64,000 nucleotides of DNA from positions 45,470-109,469 of the forward strand of contig CALROG020000009.1 in assembly GCA_943369755.1 (NCBI GenBank). Direction: 5' to 3'. The DNA comes from CALROG01 sp943369755. Lineage in GTDB: Bacteria > Pseudomonadota > Gammaproteobacteria > Burkholderiales > Burkholderiaceae_C. Below are positions 16,592 through 24,417 of this stretch, piece after piece. The notes below the pieces were generated by a model. That model did not search any database. It saw only the letters and a program-made list of their open reading frames with translations, and had not been told where the DNA came from. Position 1 is the stretch's first letter. Every line of letters begins with the position of its first letter. The position numbers and the translations under genes are program-made.

Positions 16592-17098
16592 ATGGACGAG
16601 TTTGACTCCATTGACGACCACTTTGCCCGCTATGCCAGGCAGCTGACGGATGACCCGTCTGCCCGGTTCGGGGCGCTGCGCAAGTGTTCCTTCTTTGAGC
16701 CGGTGCCCGATGACTGGTTGCAGCGCATGTCGGAAATCGCGCAGATCAGGACGATTCACTCGGACGTCTGCATCACGTCGCAGGACGACGAGATGAAGGC
16801 TTTCTATGTGATTCTGTACGGTTCGGCCGAGGCGTTTCGCAACGGCAAGCTGGTCGGCACCATTGAAACGGGTGACTGCTTCGGAGAGGGGATCTTCTTT
16901 GCCGATGGCATCATCACCACGTCTGCGACGGTCATTGCCGACGACAGGCTCATCGCTGCCGAATTCAGCAAGACCGTCGTCGAACAAATGCATTCCGACC
17001 CCCACGCCATGGTCAGCATGAACAAGGCGCTGCTGCTGGCGCTGTTCAAGAAACTCATGGCTGCGAATCAGAAGATCGAAAGGTTGATGCTGACGTAG
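16592..17098 (+). CDS. Cyclic nucleotide-binding-fold protein (degenerate phosphate cassette)
   Basis: The 168-residue protein carries a CAP-like effector domain (about residues 30-145) with GDCFGEGIFFADGIITTSAT where the phosphate-binding cassette is expected. The GE motif is kept, but the arginine that binds the cyclic phosphate is replaced by threonine, so classical cAMP binding is doubtful. No helix-turn-helix domain follows. GAGGAGG lies 6 bases before the ATG and the gene trails the PilU-like ATPase by 28 bases, suggesting a regulatory partner of that motor. Confidence 0.75.
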   Translation: MDEFDSIDDHFARYARQLTDDPSARFGALRKCSFFEPVPDDWLQRMSEIAQIRTIHSDVCITSQDDEMKAFYVILYGSAEAFRNGKLVGTIETGDCFGEGIFFADGIITTSATVIADDRLIAAEFSKTVVEQMHSDPHAMVSMNKALLLALFKKLMAANQKIERLMLT

Positions 17099-17122
17099 TC
17101 AGCGCCCCATCCGCATTTCATG

Positions 17123-17192
17123 GTGCACACCGTGACCAAGTGGATCAAAAAGCCTGGAGCGGCGCGGATAGTGCCGAATCGGCCTGTAGCCC
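17123..17192 (+). repeat. Right copy of the diverged direct repeat
   Basis: GTGACC, then AGTGGATCAAAA, AGCCTGGAG and CTGTAGCC match the 3' end of the hydrolase gene at 15096-15162 in order and spacing, with scattered substitutions and a frameshift. It looks like a decayed gene end. Confidence 0.55.
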
Positions 17193-17237
17193 GCGTGGAT
17201 ATTGCGTGACCCACTATCAAAAATATAGCAATCCAGA
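17175..17237 (+). repeat. Interspersed GCTAT/ATAGC repeat, copy E
   Basis: TAGCCCGCGTGGATATTGCG is followed by a CCACTATC box, an AT-rich loop and ATAGCAATC, the same blocks as in the other copies. It lies in the gap between the cyclic-nucleotide-fold gene and the convergent gene ending at 17273. No coding sequence was seen in this gap. Confidence 0.65.
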
Positions 17238-17272
17238 AGCAGGCACTGCACCGACAGGCGCGCCTTGCGCGG

Positions 17273-17791
17273 TCACGCTTGAGGCATTGAGCCTTGGTCT
17301 GGCCGGGCATGCTTTGCGGCAGCCGCCAGCAGCGCCCTGGAGTACAGCACATGCAAACCCATCAACGCGCGGTATCCGAACGGCAGCTTCAGCGTGCCGT
17401 CGGCGTGCCGCTTGCGCGCCCTGACACCTGAGCCGAAGTACAGGCGAGTGCCGCCTGCAACCGGTTGGACCATCAGCCAGGAGCAAGTCGCGCCGGTCAG
17501 GTCGCGCATCAGCATTTGGTCTGATTCGCGGGCTTCAAGCTTCCAGGCTGCAAACGCATGCCGCTCGGCGCGGGCAAGCGAGTACGCCTGCTCATCGGTC
17601 GAGGGGTGTCCTGCCATTGTCAGGATCACGCGCTCAAGCTTGAACAGCCAGGTCGTGTAGAAAGCCGAAACATAGTCCGCCAGACTTAAGCGAACTGGCA
17701 GATCAACAGCGAAGCAATCAAGATAGTCGTCTGGCTTGGCCTGCCCGATGAGTAAAGCCCCAGGGGGCAGAGCAGCTCGGTGGATGGACAT
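17273..17791 (-). CDS. Conserved hypothetical protein (DUF2867-like?)
   Basis: The 172-residue soluble protein has no signal peptide or membrane segment. It contains YVSAFYTTWLFKLERVILT and a central SWLMVQPV...RLYFGSGV strand pair. The layout recalls small single-domain families such as DUF2867, but I do not recognise it firmly. GGAG stands 5 bases before the ATG at 17791. It lies 52 bases downstream of tetR on the same strand, and a palindrome resembling the TetR operator stands 26 bases before its start, so it is probably part of that regulon. Confidence 0.6.
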   Translation of the reverse strand: MSIHRAALPPGALLIGQAKPDDYLDCFAVDLPVRLSLADYVSAFYTTWLFKLERVILTMAGHPSTDEQAYSLARAERHAFAAWKLEARESDQMLMRDLTGATCSWLMVQPVAGGTRLYFGSGVRARKRHADGTLKLPFGYRALMGLHVLYSRALLAAAAKHARPDQGSMPQA

Positions 17792-17816
17792 GTTTCTCCT
17801 TCGCTTGTCGTAAATA

Positions 17817-17834
17817 ACATACTTTATGGTATGG
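17817..17834. promoter_or_regulatory. Second copy of putative TetR operator
   Basis: ACATACT-TTAT-GGTATGG is an imperfect palindrome that matches the operator-like palindrome at 18500-18517 at 12 of 18 positions, mostly in the half-sites. It lies between tetR and the downstream gene, just before that gene's ribosome-binding site. Confidence 0.45.
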
Positions 17835-17843
17835 ATTTTGGCT

Positions 17844-18461
17844 TCACGTATTTTCTGCATGCGGCGCGGTCGACAGAATCTGCTCCAGCAACGCCAGCAG
17901 TGGCTCGCGCATGCCCACACCGGCTGTCAATCGAAGCCCCTCCAGCCCAATCACTGCTGCATAAATCACCACCGCCGCCTGGCTGATCGCCATGGGCGCA
18001 AGCCCGGCTGCGCGTAAAAACTCCCGCAAATCAGCCAGCCGCTGGCGATCCACCCGCTCGAGCGCGGCGCGCGCCAGCGGCTCGGCGCGCCCCCATTCGC
18101 GAATCGCCGGCTCAATGGCATTGCCGCCAAACTCCTCGCCCGGCGTGATCGACACCTTCTCCACCAGCAGAAACAGCTGGTCACGCGCAGAAAGCCCGGA
18201 GCTTTGCACCGCCGCGGTGATGTCGGTCGTGGCCCATTGCTCCCAGGTCTGCAACATCGCCAGCTTGAGTGCGGCCAGATCCGCAAAATGCCAATAAAAC
18301 GAACCCTTGGTGGCCTTGAGCTCGCGCGCCAAAGACTCCACACCTACCGCCTGCGGCCCGCTGCGTGCCAAAGCCCGAAAGCCCGCGACCACCCAATCGC
18401 CGGGCTGCAGGCGTGCCCGGGTGCCCGGCTTTGCGGCTGCCTGCGTAGCGTCTTGAGCCAT
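17844..18461 (-). CDS. TetR family transcriptional regulator
   Basis: The N-terminal helix-turn-helix is clear (GDWVVAGFRALARSGPQAVG, then ATKGSFYWHFADLAALKLAM), followed by an all-helical ligand domain. An ATG at 18461 gives 205 residues; an alternative ATG at 18503 would put the start codon inside the palindrome at 18500-18517, so the shorter form is preferred. The gene is divergent from a membrane-protein gene, the standard TetR arrangement. The ligand is unknown. Confidence 0.88.
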   Translation of the reverse strand: MAQDATQAAAKPGTRARLQPGDWVVAGFRALARSGPQAVGVESLARELKATKGSFYWHFADLAALKLAMLQTWEQWATTDITAAVQSSGLSARDQLFLLVEKVSITPGEEFGGNAIEPAIREWGRAEPLARAALERVDRQRLADLREFLRAAGLAPMAISQAAVVIYAAVIGLEGLRLTAGVGMREPLLALLEQILSTAPHAENT

Positions 18462-18499
18462 GTTGTCTGCCTTGAAGCGGATGTGATTTGGCGATTTTG

Positions 18500-18517
18500 C
18501 CATACTATTGAGTACGG
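18500..18517. promoter_or_regulatory. Putative TetR operator in divergent intergenic region
   Basis: CCATACT-ATTG-AGTACGG is an imperfect palindrome (6 of 7 bases symmetrical) located 13 bases before the ATG of the membrane-protein gene and 38 bases upstream of tetR. A related palindrome lies at 17817-17834. Confidence 0.55.
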
Positions 18518-18530
18518 TAAAATTCAGTTC

Positions 18531-19160
18531 ATGAACACCTCACCCTCCACGCAAACGAGGCGCAACGCTTCGTTAAAGCCTTTGACGTTCCGCGCCATCC
18601 ATCGCTTCTGCGCAGCCCTGCTTGGCAGCTTTGTCTTGCTCCACATGGCGAACCACATCGCAGGCTTTGCCGGTCAAGACGTTCACCGCAGTGTGCAGCT
18701 CGCGCTGCGCTGGCTCTATCAAGGCTGGCTTGAGCCTGTGCTGCTGGCCTCTTGCGCCATCCAGATCGGTACGGGGCTTCGCTTGGTCTGGCAGCGCCGA
18801 GCCAGCTTTTGGCGCGATGCCGCGCAACCGATCAGCGGCATTTATCTGGCGTCTTTCCTGGGTATTCATGTCTTCGCTGTCTTGCAAGCCCGCATGAATG
18901 GCATCGACACCGATCTGGCTTTTGCCGCCGCAGGCATGCACGCTGGCGCCTGGAAATTCTTTTTTGCGCCCTACTACGGTCTGGCCGTCTTCGCCTTTGG
19001 GTTGCACATTTCCGTGCCCATCGGCCGCCGTCGCGCAAAGCTAGGCCGCGCTATCGTGTTCGTGTCGGCCGCGCTTGCTCTGGCATTGGTCGCTCTGCTG
19101 GCCGGTGTGGTCACGCCTTTGAGCGTCGCGCCCGGCTTGATCCAGGCATTTCCGCACTAA
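18531..19160 (+). CDS. Polytopic membrane protein, cytochrome b-like topology
   Basis: The 209-residue protein has four to five predicted membrane segments. Histidines lie inside or next to membrane segments (FVLLHMANHIAGF, FLGIHVFAVL, FGLHISVPI), a pattern seen in small b-type cytochromes such as SdhC-like proteins; heme binding is inference. It is divergent from tetR with an operator-like palindrome just upstream, so it is the likely main target of that regulator. Confidence 0.62.
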   Translation: MNTSPSTQTRRNASLKPLTFRAIHRFCAALLGSFVLLHMANHIAGFAGQDVHRSVQLALRWLYQGWLEPVLLASCAIQIGTGLRLVWQRRASFWRDAAQPISGIYLASFLGIHVFAVLQARMNGIDTDLAFAAAGMHAGAWKFFFAPYYGLAVFAFGLHISVPIGRRRAKLGRAIVFVSAALALALVALLAGVVTPLSVAPGLIQAFPH

Positions 19161-19222
19161 CTTTCAGCGCCACCCTGCACCGGCCTTGGCAGGCACTGCC
19201 ACCGCACCTGCCCGACAGCGCG

Positions 19223-20794
19223 CTATCTCCGGCCAGGCCCACCGCCACCGGGCGCACCGCCACCACCGCCCGGCGCACCACCACCACCGCCTGGCGCGCC
19301 GGGCGTGCCCGGTGCGCCAGGTGTTCCCGGCGTACCCGGCGTCCCTGGCGTGCCCGGGGTTCCTGGCGTACCAGGCATGCCCGGCGCCGGGACAGTGGGT
19401 ACGGGCGGTGTCCAGCCAGGGGGCGAATTTCCCCCACCAGGCAAGGCGGTTCCCGGCGGAACCCGCGGCACAAAGCCCGTGGGCACCCCCATGCCCCCGG
19501 GAGGGAGTTGCAGCACACCGCCCGAACCGACACTGCCTATGAAGGGCGGCGGCGGAATCGTCACAGTGCCATCGGCGTTGACCACCGAACCGGGTGGTGG
19601 TGGCGGCGCCCCTGCGGGCGGCGCAGGCATCAACGCCGAGCCATCTGCATTGATCCGGATCGGCCTCATTGGTGGTGGAAAGCCACCGGTTGGTGGCGTG
19701 GGTAAACCGATTGACCCATCTGCGCGCCGTGCGGCACCCATGGGCGGCGTCCAGTCGGACGGCGGCGTAATGCCACTGGGAATCTCGGTGCCGGGCACGA
19801 CGATCTGGCCGTTGGGCAGAAAGGTTGTACCTTGTGGCAAGGCCGAAATGGTGATCTGGGTGCCGACCGGCAAGGTGATTCCGTTGGGCACTGCCACACC
19901 TGCGGCCAGGCGCGCACTCGCGGGCAGACTCACGCCAGGCGGCAACTGGGTGCCCGTTGGAATGCTGTAGTTCTCGGGAATGACGACACCTGCGGGCAGA
20001 ATCATGCCCGACTGGATCTGCACATTCGACGGGATCTCGAACTGCAGCGGCAAGCTCACATAGGCGGGCAAGGTTGTGCCTGCCGGAGGGGTGAAACCTG
20101 CTGGCAACGTCGTACCGCCAGCACGGGCACCGGCGACCGTGGGCGCATAGGTACTTCCGTTGGGGAACGTCACCGCGCCAGTCGCCGCGTTGGAGCGAAT
20201 CCCCAGCACGGATGTGTCTTGCGCATAGCCTTGCTGCGCAGTGGGCACCGTGAAAGGCAAATAGGTCGGGCCACCGCGCACGCTGATGGTGCCGTCCTGG
20301 TTGTAGGTGAACATCCCTGCGGGCAAGGCACCTGCAGCCACCATCTGGTCAAGCATGGCCGACACCGTCAGTGGCGGCACTGTGACCCCGGTGGGCAAAG
20401 GGGTGCTGGAGCTGGACACAAAGCCAGCGGGCGGCTGAAAGTCCGATGGCAGCCGATTGCCGCTGAGCACTTGCAAGTTGGCGGGCAGCCGCGGCATCTC
20501 GCCCGGGGTAGAGATGAGTGGCACGAACTGCAGGCGGTCCCACACCAAAGAGCCGTCGGGGCGCGTCTGCACCGTCCCCGAAGGTTGTTGCGTGGCGCTG
20601 TAGTCGCTCGGCAGCAAGGGCACGAAACGCTGGCCGTTGATAGTGAGGCTGCCATCGCTATTGATGGTCACGCCGGCAGCCGCGGCGGCGGCTTGCACAT
20701 TGGCGGGCAGCACGGTGGCATGCGCCGCGATGCTTGAAATCGCAACCGCCATGGCGACAGTCAGCGAATGAAGGGGAAAGCTGCGAAGGGCCAT
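19223..20794 (-). CDS. Secreted Gly/Pro-rich protein with collagen-like tail
   Basis: Started at 20794 (AACAGGAG upstream), the 523-residue product has a signal peptide ending ISSIAAHA. Two short repeats of the form NSDGSLTINGQRFVPL/RPDGSLVWDRLQFVPL follow, then a long run of LPxGVxxP-type hexapeptides (LPAGVVIPENYSIPTGTQLP), a region of NADG repeats with proline runs, and a C-terminal GTPGTPG collagen-like tail ending in GGGGAPGGGGG. No catalytic motif was seen. It is probably an extracellular or envelope structural protein. It is the last gene of a three-gene minus-strand cluster. Confidence 0.75.
   Translation of the reverse strand: MALRSFPLHSLTVAMAVAISSIAAHATVLPANVQAAAAAAGVTINSDGSLTINGQRFVPLLPSDYSATQQPSGTVQTRPDGSLVWDRLQFVPLISTPGEMPRLPANLQVLSGNRLPSDFQPPAGFVSSSSTPLPTGVTVPPLTVSAMLDQMVAAGALPAGMFTYNQDGTISVRGGPTYLPFTVPTAQQGYAQDTSVLGIRSNAATGAVTFPNGSTYAPTVAGARAGGTTLPAGFTPPAGTTLPAYVSLPLQFEIPSNVQIQSGMILPAGVVIPENYSIPTGTQLPPGVSLPASARLAAGVAVPNGITLPVGTQITISALPQGTTFLPNGQIVVPGTEIPSGITPPSDWTPPMGAARRADGSIGLPTPPTGGFPPPMRPIRINADGSALMPAPPAGAPPPPPGSVVNADGTVTIPPPPFIGSVGSGGVLQLPPGGMGVPTGFVPRVPPGTALPGGGNSPPGWTPPVPTVPAPGMPGTPGTPGTPGTPGTPGTPGAPGTPGAPGGGGGAPGGGGGAPGGGGPGRR
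19232..19378 (-). repeat. Collagen-like GTP/GAP coding repeat
   Basis: The DNA codes for about 12 tandem G-T/A-P triplets followed by GGGGAP blocks. Repeated 9-bp units make this stretch prone to length change. Confidence 0.7.
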
Positions 20795-20871
20795 TTGGAA
20801 ACTCCTGTTGAAGCACACTCGGCGTACTTGCACGCCTTGAGTTCAGTCTAGGAATTCCCGCTGTATTGACC

Positions 20872-21024
20872 ATGCGCCAAGTCAAACTTGCCTTCGATAG
20901 ACAGGCAGTTCAACCGGATGAGGCCAAGGACTACGCGGCCCATGGCCAATGGCTGACGCAGCTTCTCACCGCAGCCATCGAACAAACACCGCTTCACCCA
21001 GTCATCAAGTGTTGCGCTGATTGA
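20872..21024 (+). CDS. Possible small ORF or gene remnant, 50 residues
   Basis: An open frame starting MRQVKLAFDRQAVQPDEAKD and ending IKCCAD fills the gap between two minus-strand genes on the opposite strand. No strong ribosome-binding site is seen and no family is recognised. It may be a remnant of a larger gene. Confidence 0.25.
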   Translation: MRQVKLAFDRQAVQPDEAKDYAAHGQWLTQLLTAAIEQTPLHPVIKCCAD

Positions 21025-21027
21025 AAA

Positions 21028-21468
21028 CTAGCGTGCTGGTGCGCCAAACGGGCTCACACCCGCCAGCGGCGCGGGTGGTTCGCGCTGTGCGCGTTGCATG
21101 GCCTCGAAGGCCTCGGGCAGAGTGCGTGCCTGTAGCACACCAGGTGCCGGGACTGGCTGTGGCGCGTCGCGCGCCGCCTTGACCGCATTCATGAACGCGA
21201 CAGCCGGGTCGACAGGCTCCACCACAGTGGGCGGTACCCCACCCAGCGCATTGGCTGGCTGACCTGGCACCCCACCCGGCAGGTCCTGCTCGTGTGGGCT
21301 CAGGCCCACCGCTGGCGGACGAGCCGCCCCCTGCGGCTCCACTGGCACCGCAGGGGGCGGCTCGTCACCGTTCCATGCCCCGCGCCATTCGGCCACCCCG
21401 GCCGCCATCGCTGCAATCAGCAGCAGCACGCCGATCGTGCGAAAGCCGGGCAGGGACACTTTGCTCAT
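21028..21468 (-). CDS. Small membrane-anchored proline-rich protein
   Basis: The 146-residue product has one N-terminal membrane segment (FRTIGVLLLIAAMAAGVAEW) followed by a proline- and alanine-rich periplasmic stretch. It starts 6 bases after the stop of the DUF2135-like gene and precedes the collagen-like gene, so it is probably co-transcribed. It resembles small accessory membrane proteins of secretion or pilus systems only in layout. Function unknown. Confidence 0.6.
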   Translation of the reverse strand: MSKVSLPGFRTIGVLLLIAAMAAGVAEWRGAWNGDEPPPAVPVEPQGAARPPAVGLSPHEQDLPGGVPGQPANALGGVPPTVVEPVDPAVAFMNAVKAARDAPQPVPAPGVLQARTLPEAFEAMQRAQREPPAPLAGVSPFGAPAR

Positions 21469-21474
21469 GACGGC

Positions 21475-22575
21475 TTACTTGCCGGGCAGGCCCTGGAACA
21501 GGCCTGTGTTTTCGGGGCTGCCGTACTGCACGAAGCCTTCCTTCGGCCGGGTCACCGCACTGGCCGACACATTGGGTGTGCCGGTGTTCACCGGTGCCAC
21601 ACTGATGGTGCCATTGCTGCCCACGGTCAGCTCAAAAACGGTCCACACATTGTTTGCACCGGTCCAGACAATGGCCGGCGGCGTGTAGTTGTAGACCGTG
21701 CCATTGGCAAATTCCAGCCGCACATTGGCACCCGAAGTGCCAATGTTGGTGCTGCCCGAATAGTGGTGCACCGAGTAGCGGTACACACCCGCGCGCAAGC
21801 CGGTGGTGGTGCTGGTGGCCGGGCAGGTGATGGTCTCGGGGCCATACGCACTGGTGTCATCCACGTCCAGGCCGCAAATGCCGCCTGAGGTGCGGGCCGA
21901 GTAATACACGTGCCAGCGGGTGGTGCCATCGGCATTGGGGCCAGTCATGTGCGAATCCAGGTCGCTGGGGTTCTGGCCCCAGGTCAGGATCACGCGGAAC
22001 TGGCCACTGGTCAGGCCACCGGTCTGGCCCGCTGCCGGCGACAGCGCCACGGCCACGTTGTTGTTGGAGGTGCAGCCCAAGGTTGCCGACTGCGTGGCCG
22101 CGACGTAGCCGGTTGCCGCCACGCCAATCGAAGTCAGGCCCACGGGCAGGCTGGTGAACGACGCCACGCCCGACGAGTTGGTGGTAGCCGTGCGTGTGCC
22201 AATCGTGATGGTGGCGCCCGACAACGGGGCGGATGCGCCCCGCACCGAGTTGTAGACCTGAACATCCACGTTGGCGCAGGCGCTTGCCCCGGTACCCCCG
22301 GACTGCGTGATGGTCTCAGGTATCAAGTGCAGGGTGGCCGGATCGAACTTGAAGACCACGTTGTAGTTGGCCTCCTGCGTCGTGAAGCTGCCGGGGCTGA
22401 ACGGGTTGGCAATTGGCGTAAGGACGCGGATGCTTTCGATCAGCACCTTGTCCTGCGCCGTGCCGGTGCCACGGGAGCTGGAAAAATCAATCGTTGTCTG
22501 GGCGAAGGCCGAACTGCAAAGGCCAGCAACCGCCAGGCTCGCCACAATCTTCCTGAAGCCAATTGTCTTGCTCAT
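21475..22575 (-). CDS. Secreted protein with Ig-like and YfaP/DUF2135-like domains
   Basis: The 366-residue product has a signal peptide (VASLAVAGLCSSAFAQ). Residues about 130-190 look like a carboxypeptidase-regulatory-like beta-sandwich (GATITIGTRTATTNSSGVAS). Residues about 200-300 carry the LTWGQNPSDLDSHMTGP...WHVYY pattern of the YfaP/DUF2135 family with its DLD motif. It heads a three-gene cluster with the small membrane protein and the collagen-like protein. A surface-assembly role is inference. Confidence 0.72.
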   Translation of the reverse strand: MSKTIGFRKIVASLAVAGLCSSAFAQTTIDFSSSRGTGTAQDKVLIESIRVLTPIANPFSPGSFTTQEANYNVVFKFDPATLHLIPETITQSGGTGASACANVDVQVYNSVRGASAPLSGATITIGTRTATTNSSGVASFTSLPVGLTSIGVAATGYVAATQSATLGCTSNNNVAVALSPAAGQTGGLTSGQFRVILTWGQNPSDLDSHMTGPNADGTTRWHVYYSARTSGGICGLDVDDTSAYGPETITCPATSTTTGLRAGVYRYSVHHYSGSTNIGTSGANVRLEFANGTVYNYTPPAIVWTGANNVWTVFELTVGSNGTISVAPVNTGTPNVSASAVTRPKEGFVQYGSPENTGLFQGLPGK

Positions 22576-23009
22576 ACGATATCTCCGCGTAGGTTTGTTC
22601 ACCGATATCCGGCACTGCGTTGTGCCGAGTCCCACAGGAAGTATGTTTCGCGCCCACGCCCTTGTCAGGCGAAAGAATGGCAATGTTTGCGCCAGCGCAA
22701 TGACTTTGCAAACAAGATGTTTCGCTCCAATTGTCTGGTCAGGCCCTTGAAAAATTTCAAAGTGGTCAACGCGCAGAAAGACCTGGAGAAGGTAGACGCC
22801 GACCACCTGCAGGAGATGCAGAGTGCTGAAGTCGAGCCGGATCGGGATACGGCGGCGCATCCATTGGTGACTGGGTGAAGAGGCGACTTCGACAGCTGCG
22901 GGGTGTAGCTGCGTCAGCCACTGCTCAAAACCCGTGTAATGGTTTGCCTCATGTGGTTGAATTTCATATCCGAGACAAAATCATCAGTCGTTCCACCTCT
23001 GCCCCCCCC
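22576..23009. other. Intergenic region with an inverted repeat
   Basis: This gap of about 430 bases separates divergent genes. It holds a perfect inverted repeat CGGCAC-TGCGTT-GTGCCG at 22610-22627 upstream of the DUF2135-like cluster, a plausible regulator site. A plus-strand open stretch at 22750-22878 reads AQKDLEKVDADHL, weakly like part of malate synthase G. No convincing gene was found. Confidence 0.4.
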
Positions 23010-24341
23010 ATGCCCATGAACACCGCACTCCATTCCGTCGCCCGCCTGGCGTTGCTTGGCATCGTTTCCCTGGTTGTGGGTGGCTGTACCAGCCCGCCCG
23101 CTGCACCGCCCGAAGTGCCGCCGCAAGCCCAGGCCTGCCCGGAGGGCGTGCCCCAGGGCGCCCGCTGCCTGCGGGGCCAGGACTCTGCCTCGTCGCATTA
23201 CCTGATCGTCATGCCCGCGCAATGGAGCGGTGTGCTGGTGGTGCACGCGCACGGCGGGCCCACCCTGGGCCCGACCAGCGCCCGTCGCAGCGACGAAGAC
23301 ATCAAGCGTTGGGCGATCACCGTTCGCGAAGGCCATGCATGGGCTGGCTCGGTATTCCGCCAGGGCGGCTTTGCCGTGACCACTGCGGCCGAAGACACCG
23401 AGCGGGTGCGCCGCATCTTCGTTGACCATGTGGCCAAGCCGCGGCGCACGCTGCTGCACGGTCAGTCCTGGGGTGGCATGGTGGCCACGCGCGCGGCCGA
23501 AATGTTCCCCAAGTCCTGGGAGGGCATCCTGCTGACCAGCGCCGTGGTGGCCGGCCCCGCGACTTACGACTTCCGGGTCGACCTGCGCGCCATTTACCAG
23601 TACCTGTGCAACAACCATCCGCGCCCTGACGAACCAGCCTACCCGCTCCCCATCGGTCTGCCAGTCGACAGCAAGATGACCAACGCCGAGCTGGCCCAAC
23701 GTGTCAACGATTGCCTGGGCACGGGCAAGCCGGCCGCGCAGCGCACGCCCGAGCAGGCGGCAAAACTCAAGACCATCGCCACGGTGCTGAAGATCCCCGA
23801 GAGCTCGGTCATGGGCCACATCAACTACGCAACCTTCACCTTCCGCGACATTACCGCCAAGAACGGTGGCGTCAGCCCCTTTGGCAACCAGGGCGTGCGC
23901 TATGTGGGCTCTTCCGACGACGCGGCACTCAACGCCGGCGTGCCGCGCTTCAGGGCCGACCCGGCTGCCGTGGCGCGGTTTGCTGCCGACTCCGACAACC
24001 GGGGCCGCTTTGCCGTGCCGGTGCTCACCGCGCACGGCATTGGCGACGCGACGGTGTTCGTGGAGGGCAGCGACACACTGCGCCAACGCATGGTGGCCGC
24101 TGGCAACGGCGACCGCCTGGTGCAGACCTTTGTCGACTCCAGCGAACACAGCTATTGGGGCGACGCAATGTATCCGCCGCTGTTCGCGCAACTCTTGAAC
24201 TGGGTCGAGAAGGGCCAGAAGCCAACGCCGGCCGGCGTCGCCGAACGCTGCCGGCAACTGCGCGCCGCGCAGCCGGCCGACTGCCGCTTTCTGCCGAACT
24301 ACGTGCCTCAGCCGCTGGCAAGCCGGGTTTTGCCGCGCTGA
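23010..24341 (+). CDS. Lipoprotein alpha/beta hydrolase
   Basis: The product (443 residues from the ATG at 23010, or 441 from 23016) starts with a lipoprotein signal (LALLGIVSLVVGGCTS). It has a complete hydrolase triad: the nucleophile elbow GQSWGG, a late aspartate candidate near FVEGSD, and histidine in SSEHSYWGD. A run of eight C directly precedes the ATG, so there is no normal ribosome-binding site and the true start is uncertain. The substrate is unknown; esterase or peptidase activity is possible. Confidence 0.75.
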   Translation: MPMNTALHSVARLALLGIVSLVVGGCTSPPAAPPEVPPQAQACPEGVPQGARCLRGQDSASSHYLIVMPAQWSGVLVVHAHGGPTLGPTSARRSDEDIKRWAITVREGHAWAGSVFRQGGFAVTTAAEDTERVRRIFVDHVAKPRRTLLHGQSWGGMVATRAAEMFPKSWEGILLTSAVVAGPATYDFRVDLRAIYQYLCNNHPRPDEPAYPLPIGLPVDSKMTNAELAQRVNDCLGTGKPAAQRTPEQAAKLKTIATVLKIPESSVMGHINYATFTFRDITAKNGGVSPFGNQGVRYVGSSDDAALNAGVPRFRADPAAVARFAADSDNRGRFAVPVLTAHGIGDATVFVEGSDTLRQRMVAAGNGDRLVQTFVDSSEHSYWGDAMYPPLFAQLLNWVEKGQKPTPAGVAERCRQLRAAQPADCRFLPNYVPQPLASRVLPR

Positions 24342-24417
24342 GGCTGGCGCGCCCGGACGATAACCCGCCAGGCGCAATGAACCCTGCGCCGGCCAACAAT
24401 TGAATGGAGGGGACCGC

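Noticed and set aside
19223..19400. Possible CRISPR-like array because of regular short repeats
   Set aside because: The 9-bp units are codons for a collagen-like GTP/GAP tract within an open frame, without spacers.
22750..22878. Plus-strand stretch coding AQKDLEKVDADHL, similar to VQKDLEKTDAGAL of malate synthase G
   Set aside because: The match is short and imperfect, lacks the attached repeat and is in the opposite orientation to the other glcB fragments; it could be an old remnant but is not supported enough.
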